A stretch of DNA of 64,000 nucleotides from Paracoccus sp. N5 (GTDB lineage: Bacteria > Pseudomonadota > Alphaproteobacteria > Rhodobacterales > Rhodobacteraceae). Below the pieces are notes generated by a model. That model was not told where the DNA came from. It saw only the letters and a program-made list of their open reading frames with translations, and ran no database searches. The stretch spans positions 357,391 through 421,390 of the forward strand of contig NZ_AQUO01000003.1 in NCBI RefSeq assembly GCF_000371965.1, in the 5' to 3' direction. The translations under genes and the position numbers were made by a program. Positions 42,156 through 50,425 of this stretch are shown piece after piece (position 1 is the stretch's first letter; the number at the start of each line of letters is the position of its first letter).

Positions 42156-42560
42156 TCAGAACGGGATCTCGTCGTCGCGGTCGACCAGCTCGGGGTTTTC
42201 GTTCTCGGTCGATTTCGGGCGGCTCAGGAAATCCACCTTCTCGGCGATGATCTCGCAGCCGTAGCGGTCGGTGCCAGTTGCGTCGGTCCATTTGGTGTAG
42301 TGGATGCGGCCGTGAACGAGGACCTTCATGCCCTTTTCGCAATGCTCCGCGACCGTCTTGCCGAGACCGTTGAAGCAGGTGATGCGGTGCCATTCGGTGT
42401 CCATGACCCGGTAGCCGTTCTCGTCGCGCAGGACGCGACCTTCCGAGAGGCGGGGGCGGGAGGTGGCGAGGCTGAAGTTGGTGATCTTGGTGCCGCCCTG
42501 CGTGGTGCGGACTTCGGGGGTCTGACCGATATTGCCGGCGAGGATGACGATGTTCTGCAT
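42156..42560 (-). CDS. ssb: Plasmid single-stranded DNA-binding protein
   Basis: A 134-residue SSB. The OB fold starts MQNIVILAGNIGQTPEV and includes EWHRITCFNGLGKTVAEHCEK and the conserved VHGRIHYTKWTD. The acidic tip DDEIPF at the C-terminus is the protein-interaction tail. The length is short compared with ~165-175 residues in chromosomal copies. AGGAGC precedes the ATG at 42560. Plasmid ssb genes typically lie in regions that enter the recipient early during transfer and protect single-stranded DNA. A structured leader lies upstream (42560-42720). Confidence 0.93.
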   Translation of the reverse strand: MQNIVILAGNIGQTPEVRTTQGGTKITNFSLATSRPRLSEGRVLRDENGYRVMDTEWHRITCFNGLGKTVAEHCEKGMKVLVHGRIHYTKWTDATGTDRYGCEIIAEKVDFLSRPKSTENENPELVDRDDEIPF

Positions 42561-42984
42561 GGTAAGCTCCTGTGTGTCCTGTCTTCGGGACCGTCCCTTC
42601 GACAAGACCCGGAAGAAGCCCGTCGGGTGACGCGTGCACGGTGGACGGAACGGCCGCCGGAAACCCCCAGAAGACCGGGGTGGAGCGGGCAGCCCCAAAG
42701 GGGCAACACGGCCCGGACTGACGCGGGGTTGCGCGCGAGAGCCCGAACGGGATTAGGGGATTGTCAGTCGATGGGATGGCCAAGGAGACAGAGATGCGCG
42801 GGGAGCCCATGCCGGACCCTGTCACCCTGCTCATCGGGACAGCCTGACCCCCAGTTCAACACCTCACTGGCGACAAAGCTGCGATCACAAGCCTTTGCCA
42901 CCCCTGCACTTGCCTTCCGGGAGTTGCGGCACCCTGCCGCGACGGGCTATCGATACCGGGACATTCAGGACATGGACCGCACCA

Positions 42985-43302
42985 ATGGCTGATTACGATC
43001 TCGAAGCACTGTCGCTTACCGAGCTGAAGAAAATGCAGAAGGACGTCGCCAAGGCGATTTCCACATTTGAGGATCGGCAGAAGGCGGAAGCCCGCGCCAA
43101 GGTGGAAGCTCTCGCCCGGGATCTGGGCTACTCCCTCACCGAACTTGTCGGCACCGAGACGAAATCCTCCCGAGTGCCAGTCGCGGCAAAATACCGGCAC
43201 CCTGAGAACCCGGCGCTCACCTGGTCGGGCCGGGGGCGCAAACCGCAGTGGTTCGTGGACGCTCTGGCTGCTGGGAATTCAAAGGATGATCTAGCCGTAT
43301 GA
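42985..43302 (+). CDS. H-NS-like nucleoid-associated protein (HvrA/HNS family)
   Basis: A 105-residue H-NS family protein. The N-terminal coiled coil (LEALSLTELKKMQKDVAKAI) serves oligomerization. The C-terminal DNA-binding motif KYRHPENPALTWSGRGRKPQ with a following PQW is the classic TWSGRGR AT-hook-like core. The ATG at 42985 was chosen because the coiled coil begins right after it. Plasmid H-NS proteins silence newly arrived A/T-rich genes and reduce fitness cost. It is the only plus-strand gene in this stretch. Confidence 0.92.
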   Translation: MADYDLEALSLTELKKMQKDVAKAISTFEDRQKAEARAKVEALARDLGYSLTELVGTETKSSRVPVAAKYRHPENPALTWSGRGRKPQWFVDALAAGNSKDDLAV

Positions 43303-43319
43303 GGTTGCCGGCGACTGGA

Positions 43320-44378
43320 TCATCCAGGTTTTGATGGCACGACTGTAGGAAGTTCAAACTCGAATTCCTCGAGTTTCGGCCCCATCACCCGTGTCGGCAA
43401 ATTCGGGTCAGGTGCTTGGCCCCGGTGATGCCCTTTGACCAGAACGACTTTGCCGCTTCGGTAGTGCCGCTCATGCTCGGACACCCAATGACGAACGGGG
43501 CCGTTCCGCGCCTCGAGTGTTTGCCTCTCGAATTCGAGGCGAGCGGTTCTTTCCGCCATGTGCGCAGCGGCCTGCGGGCCGATACGGATGGTCAGATGTG
43601 ATTTCTGGGCGCTAAGGATCCACGACTTGCCGAACTTCCGGGCAGTCTTGGTGTCCTTGACGGTGAAGGTTTCGGTTTCCGTTGGGATGATCCCGCCAAG
43701 ATCCGGTGAGACCAGCATTGCAAACAGAGCGTAGGGAATGAACAGGTCATACCCGGTTTCAACCTGGTGCACCGTGCGGCGGCCGTGGATCATCTCCATC
43801 GTATCGCCGCTCCGCACGCGGAAATCGACCACGGATCGGCTCAGATCGACCTCGACGTCGTCATGGTTCAGCTGTCCTGTCGGTGTCCGCCTGACAAGCA
43901 GTGCGCAGATCGGATCGACGACACGCGAGTTCTCGTGGCGGTGGAACATCGTAATGCGCAGATGGCTCTCGTTGCGGTCGTCCAGAAGGTAGCCGCGCAG
44001 GCCCGTGCCCAAAGGCTTTTCATCGTGCCTGGTCACAGGTGAAGCGCGCTCAAATCGTGCAACGCCCAGTTCGCGATCGTCGAACTCGACCCAAACGACG
44101 GGAGCAGGAAGCTTCACTTCACCGAGGATTGCCATGGCAGGCACCCCAGCTTCCTCAGCCCGTTTCGAGACGGCATCGTGAAGCGTGTCAGTGTAGGCGG
44201 CTGCCAGGTGATCGAGCAGGAATACCTTGGCCTGCTGTAGCGCATTGAGCGCGTAAACTCGGAACTGCCGCAGGTCGTCGGACGGTGTGAAGTGCCAGAT
44301 CAAATCGTCTTTGGGAGCCGACTTACCCGCGAGCGACGAACCATATAACGAAATCAATGATTTATAGAGCATTTCCAT
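43320..44378 (-). CDS. Unknown plasmid protein with a C-terminal W/H-rich motif
   Basis: About 352 residues if started at the ATG at 44378; a TTG at 44429 would add 17. No named domain is recognised. The distinctive feature is RHWVSEHERHYRSGKVVLVK followed by GHHRG near the C-terminus, a pattern of tryptophan, histidine and basic residues seen in many phage and plasmid proteins of unknown role. The middle is rich in beta-strand-like sequence (GLRGYLLDDRNESHLRITMF). It converges with the H-NS-like gene, leaving 17 bases. Its start is uncertain because no strong ribosome binding site is visible. Confidence 0.65.
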   Translation of the reverse strand: MEMLYKSLISLYGSSLAGKSAPKDDLIWHFTPSDDLRQFRVYALNALQQAKVFLLDHLAAAYTDTLHDAVSKRAEEAGVPAMAILGEVKLPAPVVWVEFDDRELGVARFERASPVTRHDEKPLGTGLRGYLLDDRNESHLRITMFHRHENSRVVDPICALLVRRTPTGQLNHDDVEVDLSRSVVDFRVRSGDTMEMIHGRRTVHQVETGYDLFIPYALFAMLVSPDLGGIIPTETETFTVKDTKTARKFGKSWILSAQKSHLTIRIGPQAAAHMAERTARLEFERQTLEARNGPVRHWVSEHERHYRSGKVVLVKGHHRGQAPDPNLPTRVMGPKLEEFEFELPTVVPSKPG

Positions 44379-44559
44379 CGGCCCCCGAACCGTCTTGATC
44401 AGCTTCCGATGAACACCTTCGATGATCAAGCGACTTTCATGGAGGCCGCGCCGACCACTTGTCGGCTCCTCCGATCGGTCGACCGGAACGGTTTTCCGGC
44501 GAATGGCCCAGATCGGGGCCACGGCCCCGATGCCGAGCCCTGTGGGAAAACCGTGGGCC

Positions 44560-44724
44560 TTACGCCCACGGATCGACCTCAGCGACCACTTGAACCTCGT
44601 CGCCGTCGATTTCATCGGCGGGGACGGCGCCGAAGGTTCCATCCCCGGCCTGGAAGACGACGATCGAGACCATGAGCGTGGCGGCGAGGGAAGCGGCGAA
44701 GGCGTGAGCATCTTTGCGGGACAT
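44560..44724 (-). CDS. Small membrane-segment protein
   Basis: A 54-residue protein: MSRKDAHAFAASLAATLMVS with a hydrophobic helix (about residues 9-24), then an acidic tail (ADEIDGDEVQVVAEVDPWA). AGGAG is placed seven bases before the ATG. The leader carries a strong hairpin (GGGGGATGGTCCCCC on the minus strand) and AAGACAGGA, both similar to the ssb leader. It could be a small inner-membrane or exported peptide. Function unknown. Confidence 0.55.
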   Translation of the reverse strand: MSRKDAHAFAASLAATLMVSIVVFQAGDGTFGAVPADEIDGDEVQVVAEVDPWA

Positions 44725-45127
44725 CTGTTTGGCTCCTGTCTTGGAGGCGGGGGACCATCCCCCGCGCGACAGGACCCCGCAGGCCCGAAGACTGGCTGAC
44801 ATCACCGGGTGCGTTCGGCCCCCCACTTCAAACGGGGCCGAATCCGCCCGGCGGCACGGGCTTGCCCGTAGTCCGACCCCTCGCGGGTTGATCTCGAAGA
44901 CGGGATTCGGGGCAAGGAAGGGAATGGCGAGCGGGGGATGGTGCCCCAACGTCAGGAGCCGGTTGTCCCGCTGATGCTTTGAACACCGCCCGCCTCCCGG
45001 GCAGGCTCTTGGTTGAAGACCTACGTCTTTGGGGATGGATCCTCTGGTGCCCCGCGGCATCGCGGGACGAGGTTCTTGGTCGGTGAGAGGCCCGCCCTTC
45101 GGCAGGCCCCACACACATTGTCAGGGC
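44725..45127 (-). other. Structured leader region, no gene
   Basis: 403 bases without a supported gene. It holds several G/C-rich hairpins, including GGGGGATGGTCCCCC near 44750, and forms the upstream region of the small gene at 44560-44724. Confidence 0.4.
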
Positions 45128-45601
45128 TCAGGCGGCCAGATCCGCGCCCCCTGCCCTTTCGCCGTCTTCAGCACCGACGATCTCAAGCCGCGCATTGCGA
45201 TAGCCCTCCCGCGCAATCCATAGCTCGGCTGCGGTGACCGACTCCGCCAGATGCAGCAGCTCGGTGTTGCCACCGAAGTCCAGAAGCACGCGCACCTGCC
45301 CTGGCTTGGGTTCCTCGGCCACCTCGAAGACCAGACGGCTGTCGGCCGAATGACTGCGCATGATGGTGACCAGGATCACCCCGTCCGAGGAGAAGTTGCC
45401 CTCGTGCAGTGTGAAGGAGGCTGGAGCCGTCCAGGTCGGATAGACCCGCGGCGATTCCTTCTTCACGAGGCGGCCGACGCCGTTCGAACGCTCCCACGCC
45501 GCGAGCTTCTTGGTGAAGCGTGCCGGCGGCTTGGGACTGCCATCGGTGTAGCGGATCAGTGCCCCCAGAGGGGCTGTATCGATGATGGTTGTTGCAGACA
45601 T
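45128..45601 (-). CDS. Hypothetical protein (157 residues)
   Basis: A soluble protein beginning MSATTIIDTAPLGALIRYTD, with a beta-rich middle (ASFTLHEGNFSSDGVILVTI) and a segment on charged strands (PGQVRVLLDFGGNTELLHL). No domain recognised. The ATG is followed by a clear coding bias. It lies alone between the small membrane gene and the ParB-like gene on the same strand. Its upstream 98 bases are A/T-rich (TTCATCATATTGATATTG) and probably include its promoter. Confidence 0.7.
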   Translation of the reverse strand: MSATTIIDTAPLGALIRYTDGSPKPPARFTKKLAAWERSNGVGRLVKKESPRVYPTWTAPASFTLHEGNFSSDGVILVTIMRSHSADSRLVFEVAEEPKPGQVRVLLDFGGNTELLHLAESVTAAELWIAREGYRNARLEIVGAEDGERAGGADLAA

Positions 45602-45699
45602 GATTCCTCATCCCGAATGCGAGCATTCGCATTCATCATATTGATATTGCTTTGTTTTGTGTGAATGAGGCGGGTTTCCCCGCCCCCGGATGGCTCAGG

Positions 45700-47871
45700 T
45701 CACTCTGCCGCCATCATCGACGCGGGGTTCTCCGGCAGATCAGCCGTGAGGAAGGCCGGGAGATCGACATCCTCGGGCTGGCCCGCGTCCTCCCCCTGCC
45801 CTTCTGCGACGTCCTCGCCATCGGGTGCGACCAGATCAGCGCGGCGCAGGACCTCGGGCAACCAACCGCTGCCCTTGAGAAGCCGCTCGGCCTCGGTCGC
45901 CATCTCGCCCTTCTTCAGATGATCGAGAAGCTGCGCAGTTCCCTCCCCCTTCGCCTCGCGCACAGCCTCGAGGATCCGGGCCTTCGGCACGCGGTTGAGA
46001 TAGCGATCGACCGTCGGCTCCCAGCCTGCCTCGACCATGTCGAGATCCACCGCGCAGGCCACGAGATCGGCATGCGCCATGCGGCGGGTCAGACCGCTGG
46101 CGGAGACGCCCGCACCGTAAGGGTTCACCTTCTCATGGAGCGCGTTGATCCCGAAGCTGAGGCAATGCGCGAGAAGCGCAAGGCGGCTGCTCTGGTCGAG
46201 CGTGGTCAGAAAGTCCCAGAGTGCGGCGTCGTCGCCGAGGGGCAGATCGGCCTCCCAGGCCGCATGACGCTCATCGACCAGCTTGGCCACGACGCTGTCC
46301 TTCAGATCGGGCGCCTGGGCCGACATGTAGACGTGTCGGACGGAGGCTTCGAGGCAGCTACCCGTCGCAGAGGAGGTGCGGAAGGTGTCCGCCACCAACT
46401 TCAGGAGCAGGAGCGTCAGCGCAACGTCCGGCGACCGCCCGATGGCCTCACGCAGCGCCAGGGTCCGGTGGGCCGTCAGTTCCATGACCAGCCGTTCGGG
46501 CAGCGGCTTCAGCGCCCCGTCGTCTTCCTCGTCGGACGCGTCCGCGCCGATCGGCTGGCCCGCCGTGGTGATGACGGTCCCCCCAGCGGAGGCTGCAGAA
46601 GGCGTCCAGCCAGAACCACCAGCATCACTCCCCTGCCCCATGGCATCAGCGCCATCGCCATTCTGGACCGCGGTCTCCTCGCGCGGCTCATCTTGGGGCC
46701 GGACATAGCCGCGATAGATCGCAAGGCTGCCATCCCGATCCAGCGTTACGAAGACGCCCGCGCGCGGGATCTCGGCCTCATCGTAGATCAGAGGCCGCCG
46801 TTCGATCGCCTCCATCGCCATCTCGAGCTGCCCGAGCCAGGCATCGATCTCCTCGGGGTACTCGTCCTCGCCGGAGTATTCTTCCTCCAGCGCCCGATAC
46901 TCGGCGAGGAGCCTCGCGTGACCCGCGCTTTCCTCGTCGGTCATCGGCGCGGGATCACCGGCCAGACGCCGCAGACCGTGGCTGTAGCCATAGGGCAGGT
47001 CGGTCGCCACCTCGATCCACTTCCAGCCCTCCGAGACCAGCGCCTCGGCTTCGGCCTGGAGCTTCTCGGCGACCAGCCGGTCGAGCAGGGCAGGGTCCTC
47101 GAGCCAACCGCCATCATCGCCCTGAAAGAGATCGCGCAACACGACACCGCCGGCCGCCTCATAGGCATCGACACCGACGAAGACGGCGCGACGATCAGAC
47201 GCCCGGACCGAGGTCTCCGTGAGCATGCGCCGGATGGTATAGGGCTCCTTGTTCCAGGAGTTCTTCACCGCATCCCAGACCTGCGCCTGACGCGCATGAT
47301 CCGGGTTCACGGTGAAGGCCATCAGCTGTTCGAGCGTCATGCCGTCCTCTGCATAGACCTCGAGCAGGGCAGGGGCCACGGAGGCGAGTTTCAGGCGCTG
47401 CTTGACGATCTGCGGCGTGACGAAGAAGGCCGCGGCGATCGCTTCCTCGCCCTGGCCCTTCTCACGAAGAGCCTGAAAAGCGCGGAACTGGTCCAGCGGG
47501 TGCAGAGCCACGCGCTGCATGTTCTCCGCCAGCGAGTCGTCCTCGGCGAGGATCTCCAAAGCACGATCCCGCACGATACAGGGGATCGGCACGGTCTTCG
47601 CTAGCCGCTTCTGCTTCACCAAGAGCGATAGCGCTTGGAAACGACGACCACCGGCCGGGATCTCGAACATGCCGGTCTCGACCCCATCGGCATCAAGCAT
47701 GGGCCGCACGTTCAGGCTCTGCAGGAGCCCGCGCCGGGCGATGTCATCGGCCAATTCTTCGACCGAGACGCCGACCTTGATGCGCCGCACATTGGACTGG
47801 CTCAGCACCAGCTTGTTGAAAGGGATGTCCCGCGACCGGGACAGGGTGATGTTCTGGGCTGCTTTCGCCAT
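45700..47871 (-). CDS. Large ParB/Spo0J-like protein
   Basis: A 723-residue ParB-family protein. The ParB/Srx N-terminal domain is visible in IPFNKLVLSQSNVRRIKVGV and in GRRFQALSLLVKQKRL, then a helix-turn-helix (EAIAAAFFVTPQIVKQRLKL). The C-terminal ~450 residues have no clear homology and include an acidic, low-complexity hinge. The size is more than double that of RepB (330 residues), and no ParA partner is adjacent, so it is likely a plasmid-borne regulator or CTP-binding nuclease-like ParB rather than the partition protein. The ATG at 47871 follows GGAGAAG and the shared leader hairpin. Confidence 0.88.
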   Translation of the reverse strand: MAKAAQNITLSRSRDIPFNKLVLSQSNVRRIKVGVSVEELADDIARRGLLQSLNVRPMLDADGVETGMFEIPAGGRRFQALSLLVKQKRLAKTVPIPCIVRDRALEILAEDDSLAENMQRVALHPLDQFRAFQALREKGQGEEAIAAAFFVTPQIVKQRLKLASVAPALLEVYAEDGMTLEQLMAFTVNPDHARQAQVWDAVKNSWNKEPYTIRRMLTETSVRASDRRAVFVGVDAYEAAGGVVLRDLFQGDDGGWLEDPALLDRLVAEKLQAEAEALVSEGWKWIEVATDLPYGYSHGLRRLAGDPAPMTDEESAGHARLLAEYRALEEEYSGEDEYPEEIDAWLGQLEMAMEAIERRPLIYDEAEIPRAGVFVTLDRDGSLAIYRGYVRPQDEPREETAVQNGDGADAMGQGSDAGGSGWTPSAASAGGTVITTAGQPIGADASDEEDDGALKPLPERLVMELTAHRTLALREAIGRSPDVALTLLLLKLVADTFRTSSATGSCLEASVRHVYMSAQAPDLKDSVVAKLVDERHAAWEADLPLGDDAALWDFLTTLDQSSRLALLAHCLSFGINALHEKVNPYGAGVSASGLTRRMAHADLVACAVDLDMVEAGWEPTVDRYLNRVPKARILEAVREAKGEGTAQLLDHLKKGEMATEAERLLKGSGWLPEVLRRADLVAPDGEDVAEGQGEDAGQPEDVDLPAFLTADLPENPASMMAAE

Positions 47872-47889
47872 CAGATCTTCTCCACGACG

Positions 47890-47910
47890 GGCGCCGGAAG
47901 CCACTCTCCC
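47890..47910 (-). promoter_or_regulatory. Shared leader hairpin (copy 3)
   Basis: On the minus strand, GGGAGAGTGGCTTCC followed by GGCGCC lies 18 bases before the ParB-like start. It differs from the DUF932 leader by a C-to-T change in the right arm of the stem, which keeps a G-U pair. Confidence 0.6.
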
Positions 47911-47985
47911 GATCTCACTCACCGTCACCCCTCAAACCCCCAACCTTTCCCTCTGTTCGTTCATCGTCTCGCGACCTGTCATGTA

Positions 47986-48001
47986 GTTCACAGCTGTGAA
48001 C
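47986..48001. promoter_or_regulatory. parS: parS partition site 1
   Basis: The perfect 16-bp palindrome GTTCACAGCTGTGAAC matches the parS pattern of repABC plasmids (GTT...AGCT...AAC). RepB should bind here for segregation. A second copy is 19 bases away. Confidence 0.85.
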
Positions 48002-48020
48002 TCTCGTCCCGCTCGAGCCA

Positions 48021-48036
48021 GTTCACAGCTGTGAAC
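48021..48036. promoter_or_regulatory. parS: parS partition site 2
   Basis: An identical second GTTCACAGCTGTGAAC, one base after the repC stop codon. Placement of parS sites directly downstream of repC is known for repABC replicons. Confidence 0.85.
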
Positions 48037-48037
48037 A

Positions 48038-49249
48038 TTATGCCGCGGTTCGCCGGGACATCAGCGCCATGATCATCGGCCCGCAAGAGAACTCGCCCGC
48101 TGCCGCCTTCGATGTCAGCGCGCGGAGGTAGCCACCGGGCGATCGGATGTCGGCAAAGCGTTCCAGCATGGCCACAACTACGATGGATGCCTGCTCAGGG
48201 CCCATGAACCGTTGCGCTTCTTCCCAAGCGGACGCACTGATCCCCATGGCCGGCCGCACATGGCAAGCGGCGTCGAAAAGCTGATGCCAGTGGCGGATAT
48301 CGCCCTGGTAGAAGGTTTTAAGCGACGGGCAACCCGCGATCACCAGATGGAGCGGAATCTTTGGCACGCGTCTTGTGTCCGCTTCTTCCACGTCAGCAAC
48401 AAGTGCATCCGTTTCAAGATCTGGCGCGCCGGCTGCCGCCCCGCCTTTTTTCAAGGCAGGTTCAAGATCTATAGATTCTTCATTTGAATTATGATGATGG
48501 CGCTCAAACTGGGCACCATTGGTGTTCATTTCTTCTGTTTCAGGCCCATCAATGACGTTGCGTGCATGATCAAGAAGGGCTTCGAGGTCGATCCGATATG
48601 CGGAGAGCTCTTCAAGCGTGAGCTTGCGGCGCAGGGCGCGCGCTGTGAGGACAGCCTTGTCGCGAAACTGATCCCATAGGCCAAGGCCTGGCTGGATTTC
48701 CTCTCCAAACTCCGCGAGGGCAGCGAGATCGCGCCGCATCAGGCTCACGACCTCCCGCAGTCGCCGCACACGGTCCTCGGCCTCACGCACGGCCTCTGCG
48801 GCCCGTGCAATCTCCTCGGTCCGACAGTAGAGCGGCGACAGGTCGAACCCAAAAGCCACGCGCTCTTCGCCGTGCTTGCGGACATATCGCTTCCCGTTGG
48901 GGCTATCGCGCCGCATGAGCAAGCCTGCCTCGACAAGGCGCGCCAAGTGTCGGCGCATGGTGGAGCAGGGCATGCCATTCAGGCGCTCGCAGATCGCCTT
49001 GTTGGACGGGAAGACGACCATTTCAGCGTTCCCGCCAAGCGCATCGTCCGGGAAGAAGCTGAGGAGACCCTGCATGACCGTCAGATCACGTTCCGTGACC
49101 CCAAAGGCCGCTTGCGCCTTGGACAGTTCGCGCAGGAGTTCCCACTTGTTGATGGGCTTGCCCGGAACAGACGCCTCAGGTCGCTCGACCACGCGCAGAT
49201 GGGCGTGCGAGATCGGCCGCATAAACGGCGAAATCGGTGTGTACTCCAT
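48038..49249 (-). CDS. repC: Replication initiator RepC
   Basis: A 403-residue RepC. The N-terminal domain is typical (KWELLRELSKAQAAFGVTER, then VFPSNKAICERLNGMPCSTM, a winged-helix region). The C-terminal domain is recognisable in DIRHWHQLFDAACHVRPAMG and in VVVAMLERFADIRSPGGYLR. RepC initiates replication within its own coding sequence, so the plasmid origin should lie inside this gene, probably in its A/T-rich central part near 48420-48540. An antisense RNA in the repB-repC gap probably limits its translation. Confidence 0.95.
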   Translation of the reverse strand: MEYTPISPFMRPISHAHLRVVERPEASVPGKPINKWELLRELSKAQAAFGVTERDLTVMQGLLSFFPDDALGGNAEMVVFPSNKAICERLNGMPCSTMRRHLARLVEAGLLMRRDSPNGKRYVRKHGEERVAFGFDLSPLYCRTEEIARAAEAVREAEDRVRRLREVVSLMRRDLAALAEFGEEIQPGLGLWDQFRDKAVLTARALRRKLTLEELSAYRIDLEALLDHARNVIDGPETEEMNTNGAQFERHHHNSNEESIDLEPALKKGGAAAGAPDLETDALVADVEEADTRRVPKIPLHLVIAGCPSLKTFYQGDIRHWHQLFDAACHVRPAMGISASAWEEAQRFMGPEQASIVVVAMLERFADIRSPGGYLRALTSKAAAGEFSCGPMIMALMSRRTAA

Positions 49250-49335
49250 GATGTCAGTTCACGAAGGCATAGAAAGACCGTTCCGCGAATCACATATGAC
49301 TTGCGGTTTGCGCGCTGGCCCACTACCTTGAAGGT

Positions 49336-49390
49336 GCTAAGATCAAAGTTGGGGTCTCGTGGAGCGCAAGCTTTGCGGGACCTTTTCTTT
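49336..49390 (+). ncRNA. Predicted antisense RNA controlling repC (incompatibility RNA)
   Basis: The 183-base repB-repC gap carries on the opposite strand a promoter-like pair: TTGCGG (49301-49306), 17 bases, TACCTT (49324-49329). A hairpin with GGTCTCG (49353-49359) and CGGGACC (49376-49382) and a T-rich tail (TTTTCTTT) follow. This matches the ~55-nt counter-transcribed RNA that all studied repABC plasmids encode here. The RNA itself is predicted, not shown. Confidence 0.65.
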
Positions 49391-49432
49391 AGCCTGTACC
49401 GTGCCTCCTTTTTGTTGCTGCTCTGCCTCTCT

Positions 49433-50425
49433 TCATGTCTCGCGTCTCCAGCGATCATGAAGCTCGTCGAGGACGTGCTGCGCACGGGCGTCGAGCCACT
49501 GCGCAAAGGCATCGTCCACATCCGTAAGGTCCAGCCTGACCGCCCGAGCCGACCGCTTTATGGCGCCCGCAGGCGCGCCATCGATCAAAAGAGGCGTCGC
49601 TTTGGGTCTCGGCTTCCTGCCAAGAGAAGGACCAGTGGTCTTCTTCACATGGCGGACAACGGCTTCAAATGCCGCGACCGAAGGATCAAGCTGGGGCTCC
49701 TCTTCGGCCTGTTCGACTGCAGCCGCTTTGCCTCGGGCATCACTTGCAACACGGCAAAGCTCGTCCATGCCCATGCCGGTATTGGAGAGTTCCTTCGCCA
49801 ACGATTCCCATCTGGGGCGCCCGATTCCATGAGCCGGTCCAATCGCACGGGCCAAGTCGGTCCCGATCGACTTGGCAACCGAGATCGACATCGACACAGC
49901 AGAACGGGTCACATTCAGCACTTCGGCAATCTGAGCCTGCGAACCAAAGCCGCTGGCGAGCAGCTCCTGGGCGAAGAGGGCGCGTTCGATATAGCTCAGA
50001 TCGCGCCTTCCAGTGTTTTCGGAAACCTGGGCACGCAGCGCGGCCGTGTCGTCTAGGTTAGCGATAAGCGCTCGAACCTTCTTGACCTTGTCGGAGGCAC
50101 GAATGGCCTCAAGACGGCGGCGTCCATAGACGAGCAGATAGCGATTGGTTTCGGTCGGGTGGCGCCTTACGAGTATGGGGACGGTCTGGCCGTTCTGCTC
50201 AATCGACGCACGCAGATCATCCACATCCTTGGGGTCGAGGCGATCCGAATACCTCTCGTCCTCGATCTCGACCGGGTCGAGTTCCCAGACATGATGGGCA
50301 TCTACGGCATCACGTGCGGAGCGCAGGGCCCTATTGCTTGACATCATGCTACCCGGGGCAGGGGGCGTCCCCGCTGCTGCCAGACTGTCGAGCATGGACA
50401 TGCGCTTCTTCTTGCTGTCAGTCAT
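49433..50425 (-). CDS. repB: Plasmid partition protein RepB
   Basis: A 330-residue RepB of the ParB family. The ParB N-terminal domain appears in VDDLRASIEQNGQTVPILVR and YLLVYGRRRLEAIR, followed by the helix-turn-helix FGSQAQIAEVLNVTRSAVSM. It binds the parS palindromes near 48.0 kb and works with RepA. The start codon shares one base with the repA stop (TGATG), as is normal in repABC operons. The C-terminal region contains a basic stretch. Confidence 0.95.
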   Translation of the reverse strand: MTDSKKKRMSMLDSLAAAGTPPAPGSMMSSNRALRSARDAVDAHHVWELDPVEIEDERYSDRLDPKDVDDLRASIEQNGQTVPILVRRHPTETNRYLLVYGRRRLEAIRASDKVKKVRALIANLDDTAALRAQVSENTGRRDLSYIERALFAQELLASGFGSQAQIAEVLNVTRSAVSMSISVAKSIGTDLARAIGPAHGIGRPRWESLAKELSNTGMGMDELCRVASDARGKAAAVEQAEEEPQLDPSVAAFEAVVRHVKKTTGPSLGRKPRPKATPLLIDGAPAGAIKRSARAVRLDLTDVDDAFAQWLDARAQHVLDELHDRWRRET

